Shown: piece after piece, positions 6,020-13,161 of the stretch
How positions within the stretch are numbered: position 1 is the stretch's first letter
Layout: each line of letters begins with the position of its first letter
NCBI GenBank assembly: GCA_964573475.1
Contig: CAZNJT010000045.1
Location: forward strand, 1-13,393
DNA: 13,393 nt
Direction: 5' to 3'
Source of the DNA: CAVZKK01 sp964573475
GTDB taxonomy: Archaea > Thermoproteota > Bathyarchaeia > Bathyarchaeales > Bathycorpusculaceae
Program-made: the position numbers and the translations under genes
Notes under the pieces: generated by a model
What the model saw: only the letters and a program-made list of their open reading frames with translations
Database searches by the model: none
What the model was told of the DNA's origin: nothing

Positions 6020-7684
6020 TTACTTTAACATAGGCATTTTAACGCCTTTTTCTCTTGCTATTTTTTGTGCTTTTTCGTATCCTGCGTCTGCGTGTCTTAC
6101 TATGGCTGTTCCTGGGTCTGTTGTTAAAACTGTTACGATGCGTCTTTCTGCTTCTTTTGTGCCGTCAGCCACTAAACACATGCCAGCATGGATACTATAG
6201 CCTATGCCTACGCCGCCGCCATGATGCACGCTAACCCATGTTGCTCCACCCACAGCATTCAATAAAGCATTAAGTATAGGCCAATCTGCAACTGCGTCGC
6301 TTCCATCCTTCATGCCTTCCGTTTCTCGGTTAGGCGAAGCAACACTTCCACCGTCCAAATGGTCGCGTCCAATCCAAACTGGCCCAGAAAGCCTTCCATC
6401 TGCAACCATGTCGTTTATTATCTTGCCGAATCTTGCCCTTTCGCCAAACCCAAGCCAACAAACCCGTGCAGGCAACCCTTGAAACTTCACTTCTTCTTTG
6501 GCTTTTTGTATCCAGCGGCACAACTCTGTGTTATAGGCAAACTCCTTCAAAATCGCATCGTCAAGTGTGTAAATGTCTTCTTTGCTGCCAACAAGGGAAG
6601 TCCAACGGAAAGGCCCACGACCCTCACAAAACATAGGCCTAATATAACGCTGAACAAAGCCTGGATAGGCAAACGCATCCTTAAACCCGGCATCATAGGC
6701 TTGCTGCCGAAGGTTATTACCATACTCAAATGTCACAGCACCTTTCTGCATCATCTTAACCATGGTTTCCACTTGAACGCGCATACTCTCACTGGCACGC
6801 CGCATATACTCTTCAGGGTTGCTTTCCCTAAGTGCGTCAGCACTCTCCTTAGAAAAACCAGTAGGATAATAACCGTTCAAAGGATCATGAGCGGAAGTCT
6901 GGTCTGTTAAAACGTCTGGAATTATATTCCTTCGCAAAAGTTCAGGGTGCACCTCAGCGGCGTTCCCCAACAAGCCTATGCTCTTCGGTACGCCTTCACG
7001 CTTGGCCTCCAAAGCCATATCCACAGCTTCATTTAAGTCGTCCGTCCAAGTCTCTAAGTAACCATGTTTCAACCTACGCTCAATTGCCCACTTGTCAATC
7101 TCTACAACCAATGCAACCCCACCATTCATGGTAACAGCCAGAGGCTGAGCCCCGCCCATTTCGCCCAAACCAGCAGTCAAAACAAGCCTTCCATGTAAAG
7201 AACTGCCAAAATGCTCCTTCGCCACAGCAGCCAAAGTCTCATAAGTGCCCTGCAGAATGCCTTGTGTGCCAATGTAAGCCCATGAACCAGCAGTCATCTG
7301 CCCGAACATAATTAGGCCTTTCTGCTCCAACTCATAGAAATAGTCCCAAGTAGCCCACTTGGGAACAAGCATAGCATTAACAATTAAAGCCCTCGGAGCC
7401 CACTCATGAGTTTTGAAAACAGCCACTGGTTTGCCGCTTTGAATAAGCATGGTTTCGTCAGGCTCAAGCTCCGTCAAAGTCTCAACAATTCGCTCAAAAC
7501 ACTCCCAATTTCGTGCAGCCTTTCCCGTTCCACCATAAACAATAAGCCTTTCAGGGTCCTTAGCCACTTCTGGGTCAACAACATTAAAAAGCATGCGAAG
7601 AATACCTTCAATCTGCCAATTCTTACAATGCAATTCTGGACCAGTCAAACATTTAACAGGTTTTTTAATTTTAAACTTGACCAA
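6020..7684 (-). CDS. hutU: Urocanate hydratase
   Basis: A 554-residue urocanase, full length for the family, catalysing urocanate plus water to 4-imidazolone-5-propionate with tightly bound NAD+ as electrophile. Seen: IVYGGTGKAARNW at 48-60, the NAD-binding GLGEMGGAQPLAVTMNGG at 172-189, FGQMTAGSWAYIGTQGI at 127-143, the family cysteine C409 in LPARVCWLGFGERAR, and IGRDHLDGGSVASPNRETEG at 438-457 followed by HHGGGVGIGYSIHAGM at 487-502. The start is TTG at 7684; no upstream ATG or GTG fits, and homology begins soon after it (TGPELHCKNWQIEG). The Shine-Dalgarno signal is weak. It lies downstream of hutI with 368 bases between them, which hold an oppositely oriented small gene, so hutU may have its own promoter in 7685-7800. 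It is followed after two bases by the DUF3795 gene. The sequence looks intact. Confidence 0.96.
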   Translation of the reverse strand: MVKFKIKKPVKCLTGPELHCKNWQIEGILRMLFNVVDPEVAKDPERLIVYGGTGKAARNWECFERIVETLTELEPDETMLIQSGKPVAVFKTHEWAPRALIVNAMLVPKWATWDYFYELEQKGLIMFGQMTAGSWAYIGTQGILQGTYETLAAVAKEHFGSSLHGRLVLTAGLGEMGGAQPLAVTMNGGVALVVEIDKWAIERRLKHGYLETWTDDLNEAVDMALEAKREGVPKSIGLLGNAAEVHPELLRRNIIPDVLTDQTSAHDPLNGYYPTGFSKESADALRESNPEEYMRRASESMRVQVETMVKMMQKGAVTFEYGNNLRQQAYDAGFKDAFAYPGFVQRYIRPMFCEGRGPFRWTSLVGSKEDIYTLDDAILKEFAYNTELCRWIQKAKEEVKFQGLPARVCWLGFGERARFGKIINDMVADGRLSGPVWIGRDHLDGGSVASPNRETEGMKDGSDAVADWPILNALLNAVGGATWVSVHHGGGVGIGYSIHAGMCLVADGTKEAERRIVTVLTTDPGTAIVRHADAGYEKAQKIAREKGVKMPMLK

Positions 7685-7801
7685 TGCTTGAGCACCACGA
7701 AGTCAAAATAATGTAAACACCCTTTAATTCTTTGCCTAGCGCATCACATTTTTATTAAAGAAACGTCTTAAGATACGCCGAAAAGCTAGGGGAGCAAAAA
7801 C

Positions 7802-8041
7802 ATGAGAGGAGCAATAGTATTTCGCGTAGTCTTCTTAGCGTTTTTGGCTGCAACATTGGCATATCCAGATATGCCGCTTGGAAAAACAACTATATAGGTC
7901 GTTAGGAGTGCCGGAAATAGATTATCTAGTGATCGGTATGCCTGTGACAACTTTAGTGATTGCCTGTTCAACGGCGTAATCTATGGCCTGATAGCTTGGT
8001 CGATCTTTACATTCACGGAAAAGGCGAGAAAACCAACGTAA
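7802..8041 (+). pseudogene. Small two-segment membrane protein gene with two compensating frameshifts
   Basis: From ATG 7802, preceded by AGGGGAG about five bases upstream, the frame reads MRGAIVFRVVFLAFLAAT and LAYPDMPLGK, then hits TAG at 7895-7897. One phase over it continues YRSLGVPEIDYLVIGMPVTT and LVIA to TAA at 7976-7978. The original frame then resumes at 7967 as FNGVIYGLIAWSIFTFTEKA and RKPT to TAA 8039-8041. A one-base insertion near 7887-7895 and a one-base loss near 7963-7966 restore a single 79-residue protein with two hydrophobic helices and a basic tail. The family is not recognised by name. It lies antisense within the hut cluster, 12 bases from the hutI stop, and a TATA-like TTTTTATTAAA at about 7748-7758 could serve as promoter. 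Errors in the draft sequence are as likely as true decay. Confidence 0.6.
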
Positions 8042-8052
8042 ACAAGGTCATT

Positions 8053-9378
8053 TTATTCTGTTTCACGCAGAAACACAGTTTCACCTTGTTTTTCTTTATC
8101 AACAACCAACCTTCCATTTTTGATAACCTTGTCCACAAGATTCACGCCAAAGCGATAGCCAAGAAACTTGTGATTAGGCGCATCTAAAACAATAACATCA
8201 GCCTTTTTCCCAACTTCTAAACTTCCAACTTCACTTGCCCGACCTATGGCATGAGCAGCGTTTATAGTGGCTGCAGTTATGGCTTCAGCCGCCGTCAACC
8301 TCATAAAATGACAAGCAAAAGCTATGACCAACTGTTGATTTTCAACCCAACAACTAGGATTAAAATCGGTGCCCAAAGCCACAGGAACACCAAAATCAAT
8401 CATTTTTCTAGCATCCGCATACCGCCCACCCATTAGGCTGAAGGCAGCTGCTGGAAGCAAAACCGCTACCACACTTTTATCTGCCATGGCTTTAATGCCC
8501 TCATCAGAAGAAAAGAGCAAATGATCAGCAGAAGTAGCCCCAATGTCTGCTGCAAGTTCCGCGCCTCCCAGTAAGCCCATTTCATCAGCATGAACTTTAG
8601 GTTTTAAACCATAATTCTTGCCAGCAACCAGAATACGTCTAGTTTGTTCCAAATTGAAAACGCCCTTCTCGCAGAAAACATCACAAAACTCTGCAAGCCC
8701 CTTCTCAGCCACTTTTGGAATCATTTCTTCAATAACGAGGTTAACATATCCAATTGGGCTGCCTTGGAATTCGGGAGGAATGGCGTGAGCCCCCAAAAAA
8801 GTTGGAACAATGTCGACGGCATGTAGCTGATCTAAACGCTTTATTGCCTCTAAAATTTTCAACTCATCTTTCGTGATTAAGCCATAGCCGCTTTTGGCTT
8901 CTGCTGTGGTTGTTCCGTGCTCCAACATGACATCAAGCGTTTTAAGACCAAAATCCACAAGTTTTTCAGCGCTTGCCTTTCTTGTTTCCTTAACAGTTTT
9001 TAATATGCCGCCGCCAGAGCTAAGAATCACCATGTAATAGGCACCTTCAACCCGCATCTGAAACTCGTCTTCCCGCGAACCAGCAAAAACAAGATGCGTA
9101 TGCGGATCGACAAAACCTGGCAAAACAATTTTTCCGTTTGCCCTTATCATGTTTTCAGCTTTGAAAACTTTTGTAACGTCAGAAGTCTTCCCAACAGCAA
9201 CTATTCTGCCATCCTTAATCGCTAAACCTCCATTGTGTATTATTCCAAGCTCTTGCATTTGCTTGCCTGTACGAGGTTTCTGACTGCCACCAGTAAGTGT
9301 GACAAGCTCTTCAGCGTTTACAATGAGCAAGTCTGTCTTTTCTCTCGCTCTTGTTTTAGCGACTTTACTCAAAGGCAT
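8053..9378 (-). CDS. hutI: Imidazolonepropionase
   Basis: A 441-residue amidohydrolase-fold enzyme that opens imidazolone-propionate to N-formimino-L-glutamate. Seen: LPGFVDPHTHLVFAGSRE at 86-103 with metal ligands H93 and H95, the family segment TTTAEAKSGYGL near 156-167, GAHAIPPEF at 196-204 with H198, KVHADEMG at 261-268 with H263 and E266, H286 in SADHLLFS, and the late metal or catalytic Asp D338 in ALGTDFNPSCW. The C-terminal small beta domain (GSLEVGKKADVIVLDAPNH) is complete. Length and motifs match bacterial and Thermoplasma HutI, so it should be active, in the cytoplasm, with Zn or Fe. ATG 9378 overlaps the 3' end of the formiminotransferase gene by 14 bases, so the two are co-transcribed and probably translationally coupled. 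It follows that gene and precedes hutU in pathway-related order. Confidence 0.96.
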   Translation of the reverse strand: MPLSKVAKTRAREKTDLLIVNAEELVTLTGGSQKPRTGKQMQELGIIHNGGLAIKDGRIVAVGKTSDVTKVFKAENMIRANGKIVLPGFVDPHTHLVFAGSREDEFQMRVEGAYYMVILSSGGGILKTVKETRKASAEKLVDFGLKTLDVMLEHGTTTAEAKSGYGLITKDELKILEAIKRLDQLHAVDIVPTFLGAHAIPPEFQGSPIGYVNLVIEEMIPKVAEKGLAEFCDVFCEKGVFNLEQTRRILVAGKNYGLKPKVHADEMGLLGGAELAADIGATSADHLLFSSDEGIKAMADKSVVAVLLPAAAFSLMGGRYADARKMIDFGVPVALGTDFNPSCWVENQQLVIAFACHFMRLTAAEAITAATINAAHAIGRASEVGSLEVGKKADVIVLDAPNHKFLGYRFGVNLVDKVIKNGRLVVDKEKQGETVFLRETE

Positions 9379-10285
9379 CGCCCTTTTCTATAGCATTTTG
9401 CACAGCTATTTCTAACACTCGGTCTTCAGTTAAGTTGTCGATTTTTAGATAATATGAGGCTATGTCAATAAGAGCTTTCAAAGGAGCCATACCACAAAAT
9501 TCCGAATCTATTATCGGCACATTGTAACGAGCACATTCCACCTTAAGCATTTCAAAAACACGGTAAAGTGGCGTCCTCTCAAAATCGCTTATAGTCATGC
9601 CTATCTGCGTAACATTTTTTTCCGGAATAAAAGCAGCCATAGCCTTAACATTCGAAAAGCCACCCTTTTGTGCGTGTAAAGCCTTCGCAATCTTTTTAGC
9701 AATCTTCAAATCAGCAGTGCCCAAATTAACGTTGAAGCCAACCATAACCTCCCGCGCACCAGTAATCGTCGCACCAGACTTCGCAACAAACTTGGCTGGA
9801 CCAAAATCAGGCTTCCGCTCAGGCTTAACAATCATTTTAGCCAGCTTTTCGTACTCGTCTTCACGAATCCAATCTAAATCTTTACGTTCTGGCTTCGGCT
9901 GCGCCACACCGTAAAGGTAGACGGGCACGCCAGTTTTTGCTGCAAGGGTTTCACCGAACTTTCTTGCAAGACGAATGCAATCTTTTAACGTAACATTTTT
10001 AATCGGTATGAAGGGCACAACGTCAACTGCTCCCAAACGGGGATGCTGCCCTTTATGCTTTCGCATATCAATCAATTCGATGGCTTTAATGGACATTTTT
10101 GAAACAGCTTCAAGAACTGATTTCTTGTGACCCACTAAGGAGACAACAAGCCGGTTATAATAACTGTCAAAAGTGTGATCGAGTAGATAGGTGTTTTTCG
10201 TCTTTTTGACCTGTTCAAGAATGGCTTCAACTACTTTCGGGTCTGAGGTGCTAAAATTAGGGACACACTCCACTATCTCCGTCAT
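9365..10285 (-). CDS. ftcD: Glutamate formiminotransferase (no cyclodeaminase domain)
   Basis: A 306-residue formiminotransferase that moves the formimino group of formiminoglutamate to tetrahydrofolate, releasing glutamate. Seen: VECVPNFS at 5-12, HKGQHPRLGAVDVVPFIP at 77-94 with H81 corresponding to the catalytic His near 82 of the mammalian enzyme, VPVYLYG near 120-126, and the second subdomain with GFNVNLGTADL near 188-198 and PIIDSEFCGMAPLKAL near 255-270. The protein has the N- and C-subdomains only; the cyclodeaminase domain of animal FTCD is absent, as in many bacterial and archaeal stand-alone versions. ATG 10285 is preceded by GAGGA. It is the first gene of the hut transcript and overlaps hutI. 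Whether the carrier in this lineage is tetrahydrofolate or a methanopterin-type pterin cannot be told from the sequence. Confidence 0.94.
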   Translation of the reverse strand: MTEIVECVPNFSTSDPKVVEAILEQVKKTKNTYLLDHTFDSYYNRLVVSLVGHKKSVLEAVSKMSIKAIELIDMRKHKGQHPRLGAVDVVPFIPIKNVTLKDCIRLARKFGETLAAKTGVPVYLYGVAQPKPERKDLDWIREDEYEKLAKMIVKPERKPDFGPAKFVAKSGATITGAREVMVGFNVNLGTADLKIAKKIAKALHAQKGGFSNVKAMAAFIPEKNVTQIGMTISDFERTPLYRVFEMLKVECARYNVPIIDSEFCGMAPLKALIDIASYYLKIDNLTEDRVLEIAVQNAIEKGDAFE

Positions 10286-10340
10286 CTCGCATCCTCTGTG
10301 TTTCTATCAAAAATACGTTTAACAGATAAGTGTATTTCGG

Positions 10341-10362
10341 AAAAAAGATAAAGAGAAAAAAG
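10341..10362 (-). terminator. T-rich terminator after the secreted protein gene
   Basis: Read on the minus strand, two runs of six T (10355-10361 and 10341-10346 on the plus strand as A-runs) lie 14-35 bases past the TAG of the secreted protein gene. Such U-rich runs are the usual archaeal termination signal, and this one separates that gene from the hut transcript. Confidence 0.5.
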
Positions 10363-10375
10363 AGGGGGTTCCAGT

Positions 10376-11248
10376 CTACTGAGATGGGGAAGTACCTTTT
10401 GGCTTTCTGATCGAGTAGATTATTACGCCGATGCCGATGAATACCCAGCCGAGACCAAAAATCACGTAGCCCAATCCCATCATGTTTATTGCGCCTGAAC
10501 TAGTGTCTATCATGGCTTTCAGTGATTTTTCAAACCCTGAAACTATGCTAGTCTCGTTGCCCCACGCATCTTGGTATAAGCTTAGAGAATCTTGATAATT
10601 AGTTGCTGCGACGCCAAAATTACCTTTTTGATAGGCATTGTCAGCTAAAGTCTTTGCGCCGTTTGCCATAAGAGATAACTGTTTTGCTTCAGCTGTCATG
10701 AACATGTAGTAGCCAGAGTACTTGCTGATTTCTCTACCTGTCTCGATGCAAGTTGCTTGGTCGTCGGATAATACTGCAAAATTGTAACCATAGGAAGGTG
10801 AGTTGGAGTATAGTTTAGTTCCTACGGGGTTAACGTCATCTACATAGATTACGTAGCTGTGAGTCATCAAGTTTGATGCTACTGTTGTAGCAGGAACAGT
10901 AAAGGTAATTGTAAATACATGTGACATTCCGGGTGATAGTCGGTAGATGAGGGTTTGGGTTATGTTAGCTTCTGTTGAGGAGTAGTTCATTCCCCAGTCA
11001 AAACTTACATAGACGGCGGAAATGTTCATTTTCTTACTTAGATGGTTGTAAACGTTGATTTTTAGATTGGCTGTCGAGCCAGTTTGATAGCCAGCACTAA
11101 CGTATCCTAGAAAGCTGTCAGTCTCGTTTTTGAGCAGAGTATCAACCCAGTTGTGCGATAATATGGATGCGTGAGCTGGGATTGCAGCTGCAAATAAAGC
11201 GAAAGCCATCAATGCTGAAAGTGACAGCAGTATAGTTAGCTTTTTCAT
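10376..11248 (-). CDS. Secreted, C-terminally membrane-anchored surface protein of unknown function
   Basis: A 290-residue protein not recognised by name. It has a Sec signal peptide (MKKLTILLSLSALMAFALFA, likely cleaved after AHA at residue 27), a beta-rich part at about 45-160 with alternating hydrophobic strands (NLKINVYNHL, VFTITFTVPA, SYVIYVDD) suggesting an Ig-like or COG1470-type domain, then a helical part at about 162-250, a transmembrane helix at about 257-279 and a short basic tail (RKPKGTSPSQ). Five NxS/T sequons (N41, N75, N88, N95, N231) fit a glycosylated extracellular protein. A longer reading from 11287 is open, but ATG 11248 is preferred because GGAG lies eight bases upstream and the signal peptide begins there. 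The gene is divergent from the phosphoribosyltransferase gene and ends with its own T-rich terminator, so it is probably a single-gene transcript. Confidence 0.85.
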   Translation of the reverse strand: MKKLTILLSLSALMAFALFAAAIPAHASILSHNWVDTLLKNETDSFLGYVSAGYQTGSTANLKINVYNHLSKKMNISAVYVSFDWGMNYSSTEANITQTLIYRLSPGMSHVFTITFTVPATTVASNLMTHSYVIYVDDVNPVGTKLYSNSPSYGYNFAVLSDDQATCIETGREISKYSGYYMFMTAEAKQLSLMANGAKTLADNAYQKGNFGVAATNYQDSLSLYQDAWGNETSIVSGFEKSLKAMIDTSSGAINMMGLGYVIFGLGWVFIGIGVIIYSIRKPKGTSPSQ

Positions 11249-11300
11249 TTTTTCAACTCCAAGTATCATTTCTATATGGCGGAACAATTTTTAACACTTT

Positions 11301-11310
11301 CTATATTTAC
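11301..11310 (-). promoter_or_regulatory. TATA-like box for the secreted protein gene
   Basis: Read on the minus strand, GTAAATATAG is centred about 57 bases before ATG 11248. Initiation about 26 bases downstream would give a leader of about 30 bases containing the GGAG site. It is the best TATA match in the 224-base divergent spacer; confidence is limited by the general A/T richness. Confidence 0.35.
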
Positions 11311-11419
11311 GTACGCTAAGACGACCTTGGATAAGCTACAAAGCAATAAAGGAAACATACAACATTACGAGTAGACATTTCTCCATATACAAAGATCGAA
11401 ACGCCCAACTATTCTAAAA

Positions 11420-11427
11420 CTTAATAA
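11420..11427 (+). promoter_or_regulatory. TATA-like box for the phosphoribosyltransferase-cgi121 operon
   Basis: CTTAATAA is centred about 49 bases before ATG 11473, so transcription would start near 11450 with a leader of about 23 bases carrying the GAAGGA ribosome binding site at 11461-11466. This is a plausible match only. Confidence 0.3.
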
Positions 11428-11472
11428 TCATTCCAGCAGAGTTGTATCTGTTTCAGATGAGAAGGAAACACG

Positions 11473-12075
11473 ATGAGCCCAGAACTCGAGTTTGAAGTCC
11501 CCAAATGGAACCAAATATACGAAATGCTCTTGAATCTAGCTGAAAAAATTCGAAAAAACAACTTTAAACCAGACATAATCGTAGGTGTCTCGAGAGGTGG
11601 GTGGCCCCCAGCTAGAGTCATGTCAGACCTGCTGGACAACCCAAACCTTGCAAATGTTAGAGCCGAATTCTACTTGGGGGTGGCGGAAACAAAAGGCGAA
11701 CCAACATTAACGCAGCCAGTCTCTATGAAAATCGCTGGCAAAAAAGTACTCGTTGTAGATGAGGTTGCTGATACTGGTAAAAGTTTGAAACTGGTAAAAG
11801 AGCACATTATTGAAAAGGGCGCCACGGAAGTCAAGATAGCCACAGTCTATTATAAACCTTGGAGCATTGTCAAACCAGATTATTACGAAAAGGAAACAAG
11901 CAAATGGATAGTTTTTCCATGGGAAATAAAGGAAACTGTCCGAAAAATCGTTAAAAAATGCGAGAAAACGGGAAAGCCCATAGGAGAAGAAGCTGCTAAG
12001 CTTGTTAAGGCTGGGATATCTCCAAGGCTTGTTGAAAAATTTTTGAAGGAAATCCTTGAGGAAGGAAAATGCTAA
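11473..12075 (+). CDS. Phosphoribosyltransferase (purine-type, COG2236-like)
   Basis: A 200-residue type I phosphoribosyltransferase. The PRPP-binding loop VLVVDEVADTGKSL at 92-105 has the two acidic residues and TGKS expected of the family; IIVGVSRGGWPPARVMSDLL at 35-54 is the early PRTase strand and loop (GVSRGG, contacting pyrophosphate). KWIVFPWE at 144-151 matches the base-binding hood of xanthine/hypoxanthine phosphoribosyltransferases. It probably salvages a purine base in the cytoplasm, but the base cannot be named. ATG 11473 follows GAAGGA by six bases. Residues 150-200 form a helical, lysine-rich extension. Its stop lies inside the start of the Cgi121 gene (overlap of seven bases), so the two are co-translated. 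Confidence 0.88.
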   Translation: MSPELEFEVPKWNQIYEMLLNLAEKIRKNNFKPDIIVGVSRGGWPPARVMSDLLDNPNLANVRAEFYLGVAETKGEPTLTQPVSMKIAGKKVLVVDEVADTGKSLKLVKEHIIEKGATEVKIATVYYKPWSIVKPDYYEKETSKWIVFPWEIKETVRKIVKKCEKTGKPIGEEAAKLVKAGISPRLVEKFLKEILEEGKC

Positions 12076-12635
12076 AACATATCAAAGAATTCGGGAAGTA
12101 CGCCGCAATAACGGGCTTTAGAAACGTGAAAATCAAGGATACAGAAGAATTTTTAAAAAAGATACACAAGGAAAAACCGTCAAATGTGGAAACTCAATTT
12201 TTTGACGCCAAATTTGTGGCTTCATGGCAGCATCTGTACTTTGCAGTTTTGAATGCGTTAACGGCTTTCAAGAACAAGGAAAACATTTCAAAAAGTGTAA
12301 CTATGGAAACATTGCTTTACGCTTCTGCACAAAGACAAATTCGAAAGGCTATGGAACTTCTCGGCATTAAATCCGAAACATCAGAGATAGCGTTGCTAAT
12401 AATTGGAGAAAATTCTGAAACCGTAAAATCAGCTTTACCAATAATTTCAGCAAGTGTTAACGTGCAACATGATGACACAGTTCTTGAGTTATCAGAAGAA
12501 AAGAAGAGAATCATCCAAAAGACTTTTGGAATTTCAGATTTAGAGCTTAAAACTGTCATGAAAAAAGATGGTTTAGAAGAAGCCTTAACAAATCTTGTCA
12601 TTGAACGAATGGCGTTACTAGCGACCCAGCGTTAG
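12069..12635 (+). CDS. cgi121: KEOPS complex subunit Cgi121
   Basis: A 188-residue member of the Cgi121/TPRKB family, the KEOPS subunit that binds Bud32 and grips the 3' CCA end of tRNA during synthesis of t6A at position 37. Seen: TQFFDAKFVASWQHLYFAVL at 42-61 and NALTAF at 62-67, matching the family's fDA..i.G..HL..A...A..a pattern, then SVTMETLLYASAQRQIRKAM at 76-95 followed by ELLGIK, the strongest signature (vE.llyls..rqI..al...Gi). Residues 104-135 (ALLIIGENSETVKSAL) form the next strand and helix. The C-terminal 50 residues are helical and longer than in some homologues. ATG 12069 follows GAGGAAGG and overlaps the phosphoribosyltransferase stop. Other KEOPS genes (kae1, bud32, pcc1) are not in the window. 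Its TAG is one base from the convergent THUMP stop. Confidence 0.86.
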   Translation: MLKHIKEFGKYAAITGFRNVKIKDTEEFLKKIHKEKPSNVETQFFDAKFVASWQHLYFAVLNALTAFKNKENISKSVTMETLLYASAQRQIRKAMELLGIKSETSEIALLIIGENSETVKSALPIISASVNVQHDDTVLELSEEKKRIIQKTFGISDLELKTVMKKDGLEEALTNLVIERMALLATQR

Positions 12636-12636
12636 T

Positions 12637-13161
12637 TTATAGCATTTTTTCCTTCATAACGGCTAAAATTTCATTCGGTTTTATCACCGATAAACCAGTT
12701 AACCCGCCAACAACTTCAATTAAGAGAATTTTGTCAGGATTGTTTAGGTCAACTTTCCTTTCAATATTTGCCGCAGTAGCTTCGATAATGTCTTGTGTAG
12801 AGGTTTCAGTAAAGCGTTTTTCAACGGTAACGCGGAAAGTTTCGTCTTCGCCTATTTTAGAGCTGAGTTCCGTGGCTGCCTGTTGAATTTCGCCTAAATC
12901 AGTGCGCACAACTTTTTCAACAGGAATTATTCTAAGCGTATAACGAAACTCGTAGGAACGTTCATGTAAAATTTTGCGAAACTTCTCTATAACTTCAAAC
13001 GGGTTAAAAGCTGTTTTTGCGGCAATTAAACCGGCAACGCCGGTCTTATCAACAGTCGGTGCTGAATCGCCAATTTCTCCAAGTAGATACCGTAACTCGG
13101 AGCAAGCATTTTCTTCGTTTCCACGCCAGGTTGTGGCTAAAAGGTTAAAATTTCTGAGCAT
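12637..13161 (-). CDS. TAN1-like THUMP-domain RNA-binding protein
   Basis: A 174-residue protein resembling the archaeal COG1818/TAN1 family, whose THUMP domain binds tRNA. In yeast Tan1 assists acetylation of cytidine 12 in tRNA; the archaeal role is less certain. Seen: the N-terminal MLRNFNLLATTWRGNEENAC followed by SELRYLLGEIGD, typical of the family start, GLIAAKTAFNPFEVIEKFRK near residues 42-61, and the core THUMP segment from FRVTVEKRF near 106 through DIIEATAANIERKVDL to KILLIEVVGG and LSVI near 157. No catalytic domain is attached. ATG 13161 is preferred over the in-frame TTG at 13179 because it begins the conserved start and GGTG lies six bases before it. The gene is convergent with cgi121, only one base apart, so the two messages must overlap at their 3' ends. 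Confidence 0.84.
   Translation of the reverse strand: MLRNFNLLATTWRGNEENACSELRYLLGEIGDSAPTVDKTGVAGLIAAKTAFNPFEVIEKFRKILHERSYEFRYTLRIIPVEKVVRTDLGEIQQAATELSSKIGEDETFRVTVEKRFTETSTQDIIEATAANIERKVDLNNPDKILLIEVVGGLTGLSVIKPNEILAVMKEKML

Noticed and set aside
6359..6910. Long plus-strand reading frame opposite hutU (183 codons)
   Set aside because: It is a shadow of the conserved urocanase frame, with no ribosome binding site or recognisable domain.
9597..9914. Plus-strand reading frame opposite the formiminotransferase gene
   Set aside because: Its hydrophobic look comes from the complement of lysine- and alanine-rich codons in the true gene.
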